This document shows positions 41,309 through 50,177 of a stretch of 64,000 nucleotides of DNA, piece after piece. The notes under the pieces are model-generated. The model ran no database searches, was not told the origin of the DNA, and saw only the letters and a program-made list of their open reading frames with translations. Both the position numbers and the translations under genes were made by a program. Source of the DNA: Pseudomonas ceruminis (lineage in GTDB: Bacteria; Pseudomonadota; Gammaproteobacteria; Pseudomonadales; Pseudomonadaceae); assembly GCF_021602025.1 (NCBI RefSeq), contig NZ_BQHW01000002.1, positions 186,001 through 250,000 on the forward strand, read 5' to 3'. The stretch's first letter is position 1; the number at the start of each line of letters is the position of its first letter.

Positions 41309-42434
41309 CACTCACCTCATCCTGCAGGCTGCGGGCAATCAGTTGGTGGAAATGGGCAATGCCGTGCTCGCTCAAGCCGGTACGGCCGCGGTCGGTCATG
41401 ATCCGGCCTTGCCCGCGATAGCCACGGGACTTCAGCCCCAGTTGCACGCTTTCCACAAGGCGCAGGTCTTCGGGGCGGAACACATCCCGGTACCACTCGA
41501 TCAGGGCGTGTTGCTCGGGGGTGATGTCCTTGTTTAGGAAATAGATGTCGTAGTGCTGGAGCGTAGTGTTGGCGTCCACCGGAAACTCGTAGATCACGGT
41601 CATGAAGTTGCCGCCTGGCGGCATGTTGAACATGCTGCAAGGCCATACCCAGTAGCCCGCGTACTTGGCCCCGCCGCTGGCCTCGTCGAACTTGAACGAG
41701 CGCTCGGACGACTTGGCCTTGCCGAACTGCAAGGTCCAGTTGCCATGCAGCGTGTGGCCATACTGGCTCACATCGACCGAGTCGGAGAAGCCGGGGTGTG
41801 CAGGTGCGCAGTGGTAGCACTCCTGATAATTGTCGACGATGGATTTCCAGTTGGCGCTGGTGTGGCTGACGAAGCGCGCCGCCAGGTGCAGGTCGTCAAT
41901 CACCGGGCACGCTTCACGCATGCTGGCTTCAAGGCCTGGCAACTGCGCCTCGACGCAGTCCGCTTGCGGGTCCATGTTGATGAAGATGAAGCCTGCGTAT
42001 TCCTCCACACGCAGTTGCACCAGGCTGGCGTTTTCCTTGTCGAAGTTCACCACGTTTTCGCAATTGCGCGCGTGCGCCAGTTCCCCGTCGAGCTTGAACG
42101 CCCAGGCGTGGTAGGGGCAGGTGATCACATTCTTGGCTTTGCCGCTGCCACTCAACAGTTGATGGCCGCGGTGGGGGCAGACGTTGTAGAACGCCCGCAA
42201 CACGTCATCGCGCCCTCGCACCACGATGATGCTCTCACCCGTGATTTCCCGGGTGATGTACGCATTGCTCTGGGCCACTTCGCTTCGGTGGGCAACGCAG
42301 ATCCAGGCCTTGGCGAAAATCGCTTCCCTTTCCACGTCGAACACCGCGCTGCGGGTGTAATACGACGCAGGCAGTGTGTAGGCCTCGTCCAGGTTCTGAC
42401 AGAAATCGGCAGGCAGCTTCACGATGGCGTCCAC
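41298..42434 (-). CDS. Rieske oxygenase of the carnitine/betaine monooxygenase group (CntA/YeaW/GbcA-like)
   Basis: 378 aa from a GTG with GAGG 7 bases upstream. Rieske [2Fe-2S] ligands CPHRGH and CPYHAW (Cys86, His88, Cys106, His109). Mononuclear iron site ECYHCAPAH, with His208 and His213 and probably Asp323 in PEDLRL. The residue that bridges subunits is Glu205, where most Rieske dioxygenases have Asp; this is the signature of CntA, and even the numbering coincides. Such enzymes remove a methyl group or cleave quaternary amines (carnitine to trimethylamine, glycine betaine to dimethylglycine). The length is nearer CntA/YeaW (about 371-374) than GbcA (about 430). First gene of a two-gene operon. 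Confidence 0.88.
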   Translation of the reverse strand: MDAIVKLPADFCQNLDEAYTLPASYYTRSAVFDVEREAIFAKAWICVAHRSEVAQSNAYITREITGESIIVVRGRDDVLRAFYNVCPHRGHQLLSGSGKAKNVITCPYHAWAFKLDGELAHARNCENVVNFDKENASLVQLRVEEYAGFIFINMDPQADCVEAQLPGLEASMREACPVIDDLHLAARFVSHTSANWKSIVDNYQECYHCAPAHPGFSDSVDVSQYGHTLHGNWTLQFGKAKSSERSFKFDEASGGAKYAGYWVWPCSMFNMPPGGNFMTVIYEFPVDANTTLQHYDIYFLNKDITPEQHALIEWYRDVFRPEDLRLVESVQLGLKSRGYRGQGRIMTDRGRTGLSEHGIAHFHQLIARSLQDEVSDGQ

Positions 42435-42457
42435 GGCACATCCTCTTGTTGATTGTT

Positions 42458-42500
42458 ATTTGTTAACTGCTGGTTTACCGAAAACCATCAGTTAACAAAT
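42458..42500. promoter_or_regulatory. 43-bp operator-like palindrome before the Rieske oxygenase operon
   Basis: 16-bp arms with one mismatch (ATTTGTTAACTGCTGG and CCATCAGTTAACAAAT) and an 11-base spacer, 24 bases upstream of the start codon. Each arm holds a GTTAAC core, itself a palindrome. Clearly not coding; a strong candidate regulator site. The remaining 170 bases to the next gene show nothing else. Confidence 0.7.
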
Positions 42501-42671
42501 CATCGCGAATTTTCCAACACAAAGCAATCCGCTTGGTGGGGGAAACAAAGGAAAATGTGCGGGAAACCTGGGTGGCACTGAGGCGTGCGAAGAAGGGGCG
42601 CAAGCTTTCGCGCGGTGACGAGGCGGCAGGTAGCCGCCACGCAGGAGGGTGTGTGTACGGCCTAGCGTAAC

Positions 42672-43436
42672 TCAGCGCCTGTCCAGCACCCGCGCCAATG
42701 CAAAGGTTGCCACCACGGCCAGCACCACGGCGGCCGCGATCGCCGGTACGGTGCCCAATGCCACGATCGAAGCTTTCACCGCCAGGTAGAAACCGAGCAC
42801 CCCCACCGCCCCGATCGCATTGCCGCGCACGATCGCCCCCAGTTCCTGATGCCCACCCTGAACATGGGCGAACACCGCCAGTGGCCAGGCAATCACCGGG
42901 ATCGGAGCCAGCAAGCCACTGGCCACTGGCCCCAGCCACTGGGCACTGGCTGTAATCGCCAGGAGCAGAAGCGTTGCCGTCAGCATGCGCATCGGGATCA
43001 CCCAACGCGGCAAGGGCACAATGTTCGCGGCGCTGCCCTGCGCCTTGGGCGAAGTCACCACGATGATCACGGTGAGCAATAGCAGGGTCACAGCGACCGA
43101 CAGTGCCACCCAGGCCAGCCGGCTGATCACGAACGCTGTTGCCGCGTAAACCGCCAGGGCCATGAGGCAGCCGGCAAATGCACCAACGCGTCGGGTCACC
43201 AGAAAGTAGAACAGGTAGGTGGCCTGCACGGCGGCCAACCCCGCCAACGCGCCAGGCACTGCCTGCAAGGCAAAGCCTGGGCCTTGCTCGAGGCTGAGGA
43301 AGAGCATGACCAGCGCCGAGGTGACTGGCAGCCCGGAAAGCAAGCCACCGATTTTGCTGCCCCAGCGTTTGGAAGCCAGCGAGATGACCAGCATCAGCGT
43401 GGGGGTGATAAGAAACTTGAGGTAGAAGGCAGTCAT
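42672..43436 (-). CDS. Multi-pass inner-membrane protein, unknown
   Basis: 254 aa with about eight membrane segments arranged in two similar halves (LKFLITPTLMLVISLASKRW, GSKIGGLLSGLPVTSALVML; later VASGLLAPIPVIAWPLAVFA). The GLLSGLP and GLLAPIPV motifs suggest an ancient internal repeat as in small transporters. No known family motif recognised; transport is a guess. Confidence 0.65.
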   Translation of the reverse strand: MTAFYLKFLITPTLMLVISLASKRWGSKIGGLLSGLPVTSALVMLFLSLEQGPGFALQAVPGALAGLAAVQATYLFYFLVTRRVGAFAGCLMALAVYAATAFVISRLAWVALSVAVTLLLLTVIIVVTSPKAQGSAANIVPLPRWVIPMRMLTATLLLLAITASAQWLGPVASGLLAPIPVIAWPLAVFAHVQGGHQELGAIVRGNAIGAVGVLGFYLAVKASIVALGTVPAIAAAVVLAVVATFALARVLDRR

Positions 43437-43575
43437 GGGAATATAAGGCGCATCACAGGTTTTAGGGGGCCTGGCGCGTCTGGCACGCCCTGCATGGCGC
43501 GGCCCATGTTAGTTGAACCCGCCGCCGTTCAAGCAGGTTTTTTACGCCTTTGCCTTGGCCAATGGCCGGGCCTGT

Positions 43576-44196
43576 TCAGCGCCTGCTCAATGCCAGGCGC
43601 GCAGCGAACAACACGAAGACCAACCCTGTCGCGCGGTCCATCCACTGGATGACCGGCCCACGGCGCAGCACACCTGCCAGCGACTGCGTGGCGCCGATCA
43701 GCAGCATGGCCCAGGCCAGGCCCAACACCACGTGGATGCCCACCAGGGCAAATGTCCAGGCCACCAGAGGTTGGCCCGGCGGAATGAACTGCGGCAGGAA
43801 AGAGACGTAGAAAATCCCCACCTTGGGGTTCAGCAGGTTGCCCATCATGCCTTTGAAAAACCAGTTGGCCTCTGCCCGGCTAACGTTCGCCGCCGGCCCC
43901 AGCGCCTGCCGGGGCCGCACCAGCATGTTCGCGCCAAGCCATGCCAGATAGACAGCGCCGCAGTACTTGAGCACGTCGTAGGCCAGCGCCGACACCGCAA
44001 TCAACGCCCCAAGCCCAAAGGCCACTGCAGCGCCCCAGAGCAGGCAACCGGCGTTGATCCCCAATGCGGCGCGCAACCCTTGCCGACGCCCTTCCACAGT
44101 GCAGGTTCTGAGGATCAGGGCGGTATCGAGGCCAGGGGTAATGGTCAATAACGTGGCGGCAAGGGTGAACGCGAGCAGATTGTCGGCAAAGGGCAT
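43576..44196 (-). CDS. LysE/RhtB-family amino-acid exporter
   Basis: 206 aa, six membrane segments; family motifs TITPGLDTALILRTC, GLRAALGINAGCLLWG, LKYCGAVYLAWLGANMLV and MMGNLLNPKVGIFYVSFLPQF. Exports amino acids or derivatives such as homoserine lactone. Divergent from arsR (about 120 bases between starts) but not obviously part of arsenic resistance. Confidence 0.88.
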   Translation of the reverse strand: MPFADNLLAFTLAATLLTITPGLDTALILRTCTVEGRRQGLRAALGINAGCLLWGAAVAFGLGALIAVSALAYDVLKYCGAVYLAWLGANMLVRPRQALGPAANVSRAEANWFFKGMMGNLLNPKVGIFYVSFLPQFIPPGQPLVAWTFALVGIHVVLGLAWAMLLIGATQSLAGVLRRGPVIQWMDRATGLVFVLFAARLALSRR

Positions 44197-44269
44197 GGCA
44201 GCTGGCCTGCAGGGGTGTGGCTGGAGGTTAGCATAGCGCTAGGCGCACACAGCATGGGTTGCGTTATAA

Positions 44270-44301
44270 ATATGGATATGCGTATATATGCATATTCATA
44301 T
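44270..44301. promoter_or_regulatory. ArsR operator/promoter palindrome
   Basis: 32-bp palindrome with only two mismatched pairs built on ATATG...CATAT arms and a central TATATA-like core, 15 bases before the arsR start codon. Placement and AT-richness match ArsR/SmtB operators overlapping the promoter of ars operons. Confidence 0.75.
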
Positions 44302-44315
44302 GTAGAGGCACCCCC

Positions 44316-44663
44316 ATGATCACCCCTCCTGAAGTGTTCAAGAGCCTGGCAGACGAAACACGCACCCGTGCCGCGTTGCTGATCGCCAGCCAAGGCGAGC
44401 TGTGTGTCTGTGAACTGATGTGCGCGCTGGATGACAGCCAGCCAAAAATCAGCCGACACCTGGCCCAACTGCGCACCAGCGGGTTGCTGCTGGATCGGCG
44501 CCAGGGCCAGTGGGTCTATTACCGCCTCAACCCGGCACTGCCGGCCTGGGTGGGCGAAATCCTCCAGGTGACGTTGAAGGCCAATGCCCAATGGCTGCAG
44601 CAGGACTGCGCACGCTTGCGCAACATGGACGGGCGCCCGGTCCGAGAAACCACCTGCTGCTGA
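44316..44663 (+). CDS. arsR: ArsR-family arsenite-responsive repressor
   Basis: 115 aa from the ATG at 44316 (GAGG 7 bases upstream); the longer frame runs through the operator. Winged HTH with the metal-site motif ELCVCELMCALDDSQPKISR in the recognition region: Cys-Val-Cys plus a nearby Cys bind As(III)/Sb(III) and release DNA. A C-terminal TTCC adds two more Cys. First gene of arsRBCH. Confidence 0.93.
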   Translation: MITPPEVFKSLADETRTRAALLIASQGELCVCELMCALDDSQPKISRHLAQLRTSGLLLDRRQGQWVYYRLNPALPAWVGEILQVTLKANAQWLQQDCARLRNMDGRPVRETTCC

Positions 44664-44683
44664 ACTGATCGAGCGAGCCCCGT

Positions 44684-45967
44684 ATGCTGCCTGCCCTTGC
44701 TGTCTTTGTTTTCACGCTCACGCTGGTCATCTGGCAACCGAAAGGTCTTGGCGTCGGCTGGAGCGCGGCGCTGGGGGCGATCATCGCGCTGGCCATAGGC
44801 GTGGTCTCCTTCTCCGATATTGCGACAGTCTGGGCGATCGTCTGGAACGCCACGGCTACCTTCATCGCAATCATCGTCATCAGCTTGCTGCTCGATGAGG
44901 CCGGCTTCTTCGAATGGGCTGCGCTGCACGTCGCCCGCTGGGCCAATGGCTGCGGTTATCGCCTCTACGCGTTCTGCGTGCTTCTAGGTGCGGCGGTTTG
45001 CGCCCTGTTCGCCAACGATGGCGCCGCATTGATCCTCACGCCCATCGTCATGTCGATGCTGATCGCACTGCATTTTTCGCCAGCGGCCACCTTGGCGTTC
45101 GTGATGGGCGCAGGGTTCATCGCCGACACGGCCAGCTTGCCACTGGTTGTGTCGAACTTGGTCAACATCGTTTCCACCGATTACTTCAAAATTGGCTTTG
45201 CCGAGTATGCATCGGTGATGGTGCCGGTAAACCTTGCCAGCGTTGCCGCCACCTTGCTGGTGCTGTTCCTGTTCTTCCGACGCGACCTGCCTAGGCACTA
45301 TGCGCTCGAAGCGTTGCCCCAACCGCAGACGGTCATCCGCGACCACGCAACGTTCAGGGCTGGAGGATGGACACTGTTGGCGCTGCTGCTGGGCCTGTTC
45401 GCGCTGGAGCCACTGGGTGTTCCGATCAGCGCGGTGGCAGCAGCCTGCGCAGTGCTGCTGTTTACCGTGGCTGCCCGAGGCCATCGGATTTCCACGCGCC
45501 GTGTGCTGCGCGAGGCGCCCTGGCACGTGGTGGTCTTTTCCCTGGGCATGTACCTGGTGGTTTACGGCCTGAAAAATGCCGGCCTGACAGACCTGCTCAC
45601 CCGTGTGCTCGACCCGTTGGCTGCGCAGGGCGTGTGGGGCGCCGCCATCGGCACCGGCCTGCTCTCGGCCTTTCTGTCGTCGGTGATGAACAACATGCCC
45701 AGCGTACTGCTCGGTGCGTTGTCGATCCAGGCAAGCGCAGCCGAGGGCCTGGTGCGAGAGGCCATGATCTACGCAAACGTCATTGGCTGCGACCTGGGCC
45801 CGAAACTCACGCCCATCGGCAGCCTGGCGACGTTGTTGTGGTTACACGTACTGACGCGCAAGGGCCTGCGCATCACCTGGGGTTACTACTTCAAGGTTGG
45901 CAGCCTGCTGACCCTGCCCGTTCTGCTGATCACCCTTTGTGCTCTGGCACTGCGCCTGAGCCTTTGA
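44684..45967 (+). CDS. arsB: Arsenite efflux permease ArsB
   Basis: 427 aa, about 12 membrane segments, the usual ArsB length. Motifs [34 protein letters not shown] and [20 protein letters not shown] are diagnostic for ArsB rather than Acr3. It exports As(III)/Sb(III) using the proton gradient. No arsA or arsD, so it works as the single-protein pump. 20 bases behind arsR. Confidence 0.95.
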   Translation: MLPALAVFVFTLTLVIWQPKGLGVGWSAALGAIIALAIGVVSFSDIATVWAIVWNATATFIAIIVISLLLDEAGFFEWAALHVARWANGCGYRLYAFCVLLGAAVCALFANDGAALILTPIVMSMLIALHFSPAATLAFVMGAGFIADTASLPLVVSNLVNIVSTDYFKIGFAEYASVMVPVNLASVAATLLVLFLFFRRDLPRHYALEALPQPQTVIRDHATFRAGGWTLLALLLGLFALEPLGVPISAVAAACAVLLFTVAARGHRISTRRVLREAPWHVVVFSLGMYLVVYGLKNAGLTDLLTRVLDPLAAQGVWGAAIGTGLLSAFLSSVMNNMPSVLLGALSIQASAAEGLVREAMIYANVIGCDLGPKLTPIGSLATLLWLHVLTRKGLRITWGYYFKVGSLLTLPVLLITLCALALRLSL

Positions 45968-45995
45968 AGCCGCTCAATGGCGGCAGGAGTTATCG

Positions 45996-46466
45996 ATGCG
46001 AGTCCTGTTCATGTGCACGGCCAACAGTTGCCGCAGCATCCTGTCGGAGGCCATGTTCAACCACCTGGCACCGGCAGGCTTCGAAGCGGTCAGTGCTGGC
46101 AGCTTTCCCAAGGGCCAGGTGTTGCCGCGCAGCCTCACCACCTTGCAGCAGGCGGGAATTGCCATCGAGGGCTTGAGCAGCAAAGGAAACGAAGCCTTCG
46201 CCCACAACCCGCCAGACCTGGTCATCACTGTCTGCGACAAAGCAGCCGGTGAAGCCTGCCCGGTGTATTTCGGCCCGGCGCTGAAAGCGCACTGGGGCCT
46301 TGCCGACCCGTCCGAGGTCGTCGGTGACGAGGTGCGGATCAACGAAGCGTTCGTCGCCACGCTGCAACGCATCGAAGCACGCTGCACCGCATTCTTCGCG
46401 CTGGCGTTCGACAAACTCGACCGCGCGCACCTCAAGCACGAGCTGGACCGCATCGGCTCACTCTGA
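45996..46466 (+). CDS. arsC: Arsenate reductase ArsC (low-molecular-weight phosphatase fold)
   Basis: 156 aa. The P-loop [14 protein letters not shown] carries the catalytic CX5R motif, and later residues ([20 protein letters not shown]) place the two redox Cys as in thioredoxin-coupled ArsC. Reduces arsenate to arsenite for ArsB. AGGAG RBS. No glutaredoxin-type ArsC in the operon. Confidence 0.92.
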   Translation: MRVLFMCTANSCRSILSEAMFNHLAPAGFEAVSAGSFPKGQVLPRSLTTLQQAGIAIEGLSSKGNEAFAHNPPDLVITVCDKAAGEACPVYFGPALKAHWGLADPSEVVGDEVRINEAFVATLQRIEARCTAFFALAFDKLDRAHLKHELDRIGSL

Positions 46467-46480
46467 ACAGGAATATTCCC

Positions 46481-47182
46481 ATGCACGAGCAATTGCCCAA
46501 CCTCGACCTGTCCCTGTTCACGCAGGCCTCCCCCCTTACCGGCAGCAGCAGCCATAAGCCACGCATTCTGCTGCTGTATGGCTCGACGCGCGAGCGTTCG
46601 TTCAGCCGCCTGCTGGTGGAGGAAGCCGCCCGTCTGCTTGAACACTTCGGTGCCGAAACCCGCGTATTCGACCCCTCCGGCCTGCCCCTGCCCGACGATG
46701 TGCCTGTGGAGCACCCCAAAGTCCAGGCGCTACGCGACCTGGTCGAGTGGTCGGAAGGACAGGTCTGGTGTTCACCCGAGCGCCACGGCGCAATGTCTGC
46801 GGTGTTCAAGGCGCAACTCGACTGGATACCGCTGGCCCTCGGCGCCGTTCGCCCTACCCAAGGCAAAACCTTGGCGGTGATGCAGGTGTGCGGTGGCTCG
46901 CAATCGTTCAATGTGGTCAACCAGTTGCGCGTGCTCGGCCGCTGGATGCGGATGTTCACTGTCCCCAACCAGTCTTCCGTGCCCAAGGCCTACCTGGAAT
47001 TCGATGAGGCCGGTCGCATGAAACCCTCGGCCTACTATGACCGGGTGGTCGATGTCATGGAAGAACTGGTGAAGTTCACGCTGCTGTTGCGCGATCGCAA
47101 GGACGTCCTGGTGGACCGCTATTCAGAACGCAAGGAAAGCGCCGAGCAATTGTCCGACCGGGTCAATCAAGGCGCCATCTGA
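46481..47182 (+). CDS. arsH: ArsH NADPH-dependent FMN reductase / organoarsenical oxidase
   Basis: 233 aa. Flavodoxin-like FMN reductase: [60 protein letters not shown], all conserved in ArsH. ArsH oxidises trivalent organoarsenicals and reduces other oxidants with NADPH. Last gene of the ars operon, 14 bases after arsC. Confidence 0.94.
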   Translation: MHEQLPNLDLSLFTQASPLTGSSSHKPRILLLYGSTRERSFSRLLVEEAARLLEHFGAETRVFDPSGLPLPDDVPVEHPKVQALRDLVEWSEGQVWCSPERHGAMSAVFKAQLDWIPLALGAVRPTQGKTLAVMQVCGGSQSFNVVNQLRVLGRWMRMFTVPNQSSVPKAYLEFDEAGRMKPSAYYDRVVDVMEELVKFTLLLRDRKDVLVDRYSERKESAEQLSDRVNQGAI

Positions 47183-47263
47183 GGCCGCCCTACAGCTCGC
47201 GCAGCGCCAGGCAGGCCGGTTTTGTTAATGCTGAGCTAACCAAATTCCCTTAGACTTGCCCGC

Positions 47264-47617
47264 ATGATCCGCCTCTTGCGCCTGTTCACGGTATTGCTGC
47301 TGGCTATTGCGCTTCCCCTGAGCGGGATGGCGGGGGTCGACTCACCCATCGAACCGTGCCCGATGCAGGCCCAGGGCATGGCCATGATGGCAGGCATGCA
47401 ACACGACTGCTGCCAGGACGAGGACTCGGGCAAGTCCTCCTCCCATCACCACACCAAGGCCTGCAAACCGGGCCAGGAATGCAAGACCGCCAGCACCTTG
47501 CAAGTCAGCCCCGGCAACCCGGTATTGGCTTTCGTCACGCCCCGTCCCTCGGACACCTACGCCCACAGCCTGCTGTCTCGGGCACCGCCGGACCGTTGGC
47601 GCCCTCCCCGCACCTGA
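47264..47617 (+). CDS. Small exported Met/Cys/His-rich protein ahead of cusCBA (CopL-like)
   Basis: 117 aa. Signal peptide about 1-24. The mature part has a Met-rich stretch (MQAQGMAMMAGMQHDCCQDE), SSSHHHTKACKPGQECKTAS and four Cys, a typical periplasmic Cu/Ag-binding composition. It immediately precedes the efflux genes in the same direction and is likely cotranscribed. Possibly a metal sponge or sensor. Confidence 0.7.
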   Translation: MIRLLRLFTVLLLAIALPLSGMAGVDSPIEPCPMQAQGMAMMAGMQHDCCQDEDSGKSSSHHHTKACKPGQECKTASTLQVSPGNPVLAFVTPRPSDTYAHSLLSRAPPDRWRPPRT

Positions 47618-47706
47618 TTCCCGCCTGAACCTCACTTCATCGCCCTGCCCCTGCGGCCAGGCGATGGCATGCGCCTGTGCGCTGGTTTTTTCGAGGAATC
47701 CTCTTC

Positions 47707-48960
47707 ATGACCCCTCAGGGTTTCAAACCCGGGCGGCCGCTTGTGGCCGCCCTGCTGACCCTGCTGCCGCTATTGCCGGCGCAGGCAGCTTCGCTTTCCC
47801 TGGACGAGGCGCTGCAACTGGCCGAGCGCAACGCCCCTTCCCTTCAGGCTCGCCAGGAGCAACTGTCGGCGGCGCGCAGCGCGGTTGTGCCCGCAGGCGA
47901 ACTGCCCGATCCACGGCTTAACCTCGGCGTACAGAACCTGCCCGTGGAGGGCAGCGATCGCTGGAGCAGCAACAGCGATTTCATGACCATGCAGGTGGTC
48001 GGGCTCGCCCAGGAGGTGCCCAACCATGACAAGCGCGAGGCTCGCGAGCACACCGCACAAGCAGCAGCAGAACGCGCAGACGCCGAAGCCGTTCTGGAGG
48101 GCCTCAACGTACGGGCAGCCACGGCACAAGCCTGGATCGCGGCCTACACCGTGCAACGAAAACTTCAGGCATTCGACGCGCTCTATGGCGAAAACCGGTT
48201 GTTAGCGTCCGCAATAAAGGCCCGGCTCGCCGGCGGTGGCGGAACGTCAGCCGATGCCCTTGCCCCCCGCCAGGAAGCTGCGCAACTGGATGAACAGAAG
48301 GACCAACTGCTGAGCCAGCAGGCCCAAGCCCGGGCAGCGCTGCAGCGCTGGACCGGGCAGGCAGCCGATGCACAGGCCTCCGCCTTTCCGCAATGGTCGG
48401 TGGATGCAGGGAAGTATGTGCATACGCTGCATGAGCATCCGCAGTTGGTGGCGTACGGGGCCATGACCAGAGAAGCGCAGGCGCAGGTCGAACAGGCGCT
48501 GGCCGAGAAGAAGTCGGACTGGGGCTGGCAGGTGGACTACCAGCGTCGTGGGCCGGCGTTCAGCAACATGGTCAGTGTGCAGTTCAGTTTCCAGTTGCCC
48601 CTGTTCACCGGCTCACGACAAGACCCCATGATCGCCGCGCGGCGTGCCCAAGTGCGGCAGCTCGAAGACGAGCAGGAAGCGGCGCTGCGTGAGCATGGCG
48701 CACAGCTGGCAACGGACCTGGCGGAGTACCAGCGTCTGCAGCGCGCCGTTTCTCGCAGCCACCAGACCCTGCTGCCGTTGGCAGAAGACCGCGTGCGCCT
48801 GGCGCTCGCCGACTACCGTGCCGGTAAGTCGACGCTCAGTGACCTAATCGCCATGCGGCAACAGCGGGTGCAAGCCCGGCTGAAGGATATCGACCTACAA
48901 GGGCAATTGGCAGCAACGGCAGCCCGCTTGCACTTCGTTTACGGCGAGGTGCGGGCATGA
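47707..48960 (+). CDS. cusC: Outer-membrane efflux channel of the Cu/Ag system, TolC family
   Basis: 417 aa from the ATG at 47707. Signal peptide ending PAQAAS, then the TolC-type long helices with LSLDEALQLAERNAPSLQAR and RLALADYRAGKSTLSDLIAM repeats. Provides the outer-membrane exit duct. Stop overlaps the cusB start by ATGA. Confidence 0.88.
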   Translation: MTPQGFKPGRPLVAALLTLLPLLPAQAASLSLDEALQLAERNAPSLQARQEQLSAARSAVVPAGELPDPRLNLGVQNLPVEGSDRWSSNSDFMTMQVVGLAQEVPNHDKREAREHTAQAAAERADAEAVLEGLNVRAATAQAWIAAYTVQRKLQAFDALYGENRLLASAIKARLAGGGGTSADALAPRQEAAQLDEQKDQLLSQQAQARAALQRWTGQAADAQASAFPQWSVDAGKYVHTLHEHPQLVAYGAMTREAQAQVEQALAEKKSDWGWQVDYQRRGPAFSNMVSVQFSFQLPLFTGSRQDPMIAARRAQVRQLEDEQEAALREHGAQLATDLAEYQRLQRAVSRSHQTLLPLAEDRVRLALADYRAGKSTLSDLIAMRQQRVQARLKDIDLQGQLAATAARLHFVYGEVRA

Positions 48961-50177
48961 AACAGACCACGATCGGGCTGATCACGGCGCTGGCACTGGC
49001 CGTGGGCGCTGGCGCTGGCTACTGGCTGGCGCAGCAGCCCCACACCGAGCCAACGCCGGACACAGGTGCCCAGAAAGCGCTGTACTGGTATGACCCGATG
49101 TTCCCGCAGCAACACTTCCCGGCCCCAGGCAAGTCACCGTTCATGGACATGCAACTGGTGCCCAAATACGCCGATGGCAGTACTGAACAAGCACAGCCTG
49201 CGGTACAAATCGCACCCGGCGTGCAGCAGAACCTGGGCGTACGCTTGGCGACCGTGACCCAGGGCAAACTCGAGCGTTCATTACAGGTGAGCGGCGCGTT
49301 GACCTTTGACGAGCGCGATTTCAGCGTGCTGCAGGCGCGTACCGGAGGTTTTGTCGAGCGCACCTACGGGCGCGCCACAGGGGACCGGGTGGCCAAGGGC
49401 GCCCCGCTGGCCGATGTGCTGGCGCCGGAATGGGCAGGGCTGCAGGAAGAGTATCTGGCGCTACGGCATACGGGCGATGCACAACTGCTGGCGGCAGCGC
49501 GCCAGCGCCTGGTGTTGGCGGGCATGCCTGCCAGCTTGATAGACCAGGTAGGCCGCAGCGGCAGGGTGCAGAATCTGATTACGCTGGTGGCACCGAGCGC
49601 CGGCGTGATCCAGGCGCTCGAGGTACGCCCGGGCATGACCGTGACGCCAGGCATGACGCTGGCACGGATCAACGGCGTGGCGGCTGTCTGGCTCGAAGCT
49701 GCCGTGCCGGAAGCCCAAGCCCAAGGGCTGCGCGAGGGGCAACAGGTGCAAGCACGACTCCCGGCGTTTGCCGGTGAGACGGTGTCGGGAACGCTGACCG
49801 CCCTGCTCGCCGATGCCGACCTGCAAAGCCGCACCCTGCGCCTGCGCATCGAGCTGCCCAACCGTGAGGGCCGACTGCGCCCAGGGATGAGCGCACAGGT
49901 CACCCTGCACCCGGCGGACAACGCCGACGCCAGCCTGCTGCTACCCGCCGAAGCCGTTATCCGCACCGGCAAGCGTGACCTGGTGATGCTGGCCGAAGCG
50001 CAAGGTCGCTTCCGCCCGGTGGAGGTCGTTGTGGGCCAGGAGAGCGGCGGCAAGGTCGCCATTGTGCAAGGGCTGCAGGCAGGCCAGCGCGTCGTGGCGT
50101 CGGCGCAGTTCCTGATCGACTCCGAAGCCAGCCTCAGGGGCATAGAGGCGACCACCGCCGCAGAGGGCCAGCCATGA
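48957..50177 (+). CDS. cusB: Cu/Ag efflux periplasmic adaptor CusB
   Basis: 406 aa. N-terminal anchor, then the metal-binding motif [10 protein letters not shown] with [16 protein letters not shown], the CusB-type Met-rich site. The RND adaptor domains follow ([56 protein letters not shown]). Links CusA to CusC and hands over Cu(I)/Ag(I). Overlaps both neighbours. Confidence 0.93.
   Translation: MKQTTIGLITALALAVGAGAGYWLAQQPHTEPTPDTGAQKALYWYDPMFPQQHFPAPGKSPFMDMQLVPKYADGSTEQAQPAVQIAPGVQQNLGVRLATVTQGKLERSLQVSGALTFDERDFSVLQARTGGFVERTYGRATGDRVAKGAPLADVLAPEWAGLQEEYLALRHTGDAQLLAAARQRLVLAGMPASLIDQVGRSGRVQNLITLVAPSAGVIQALEVRPGMTVTPGMTLARINGVAAVWLEAAVPEAQAQGLREGQQVQARLPAFAGETVSGTLTALLADADLQSRTLRLRIELPNREGRLRPGMSAQVTLHPADNADASLLLPAEAVIRTGKRDLVMLAEAQGRFRPVEVVVGQESGGKVAIVQGLQAGQRVVASAQFLIDSEASLRGIEATTAAEGQP

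Noticed and set aside
42573-42588. Possible sigma-54 promoter (TGGCAC ... TGC)
   Set aside because: The spacing is one base off from the required -24/-12 geometry and no plus-strand gene follows.
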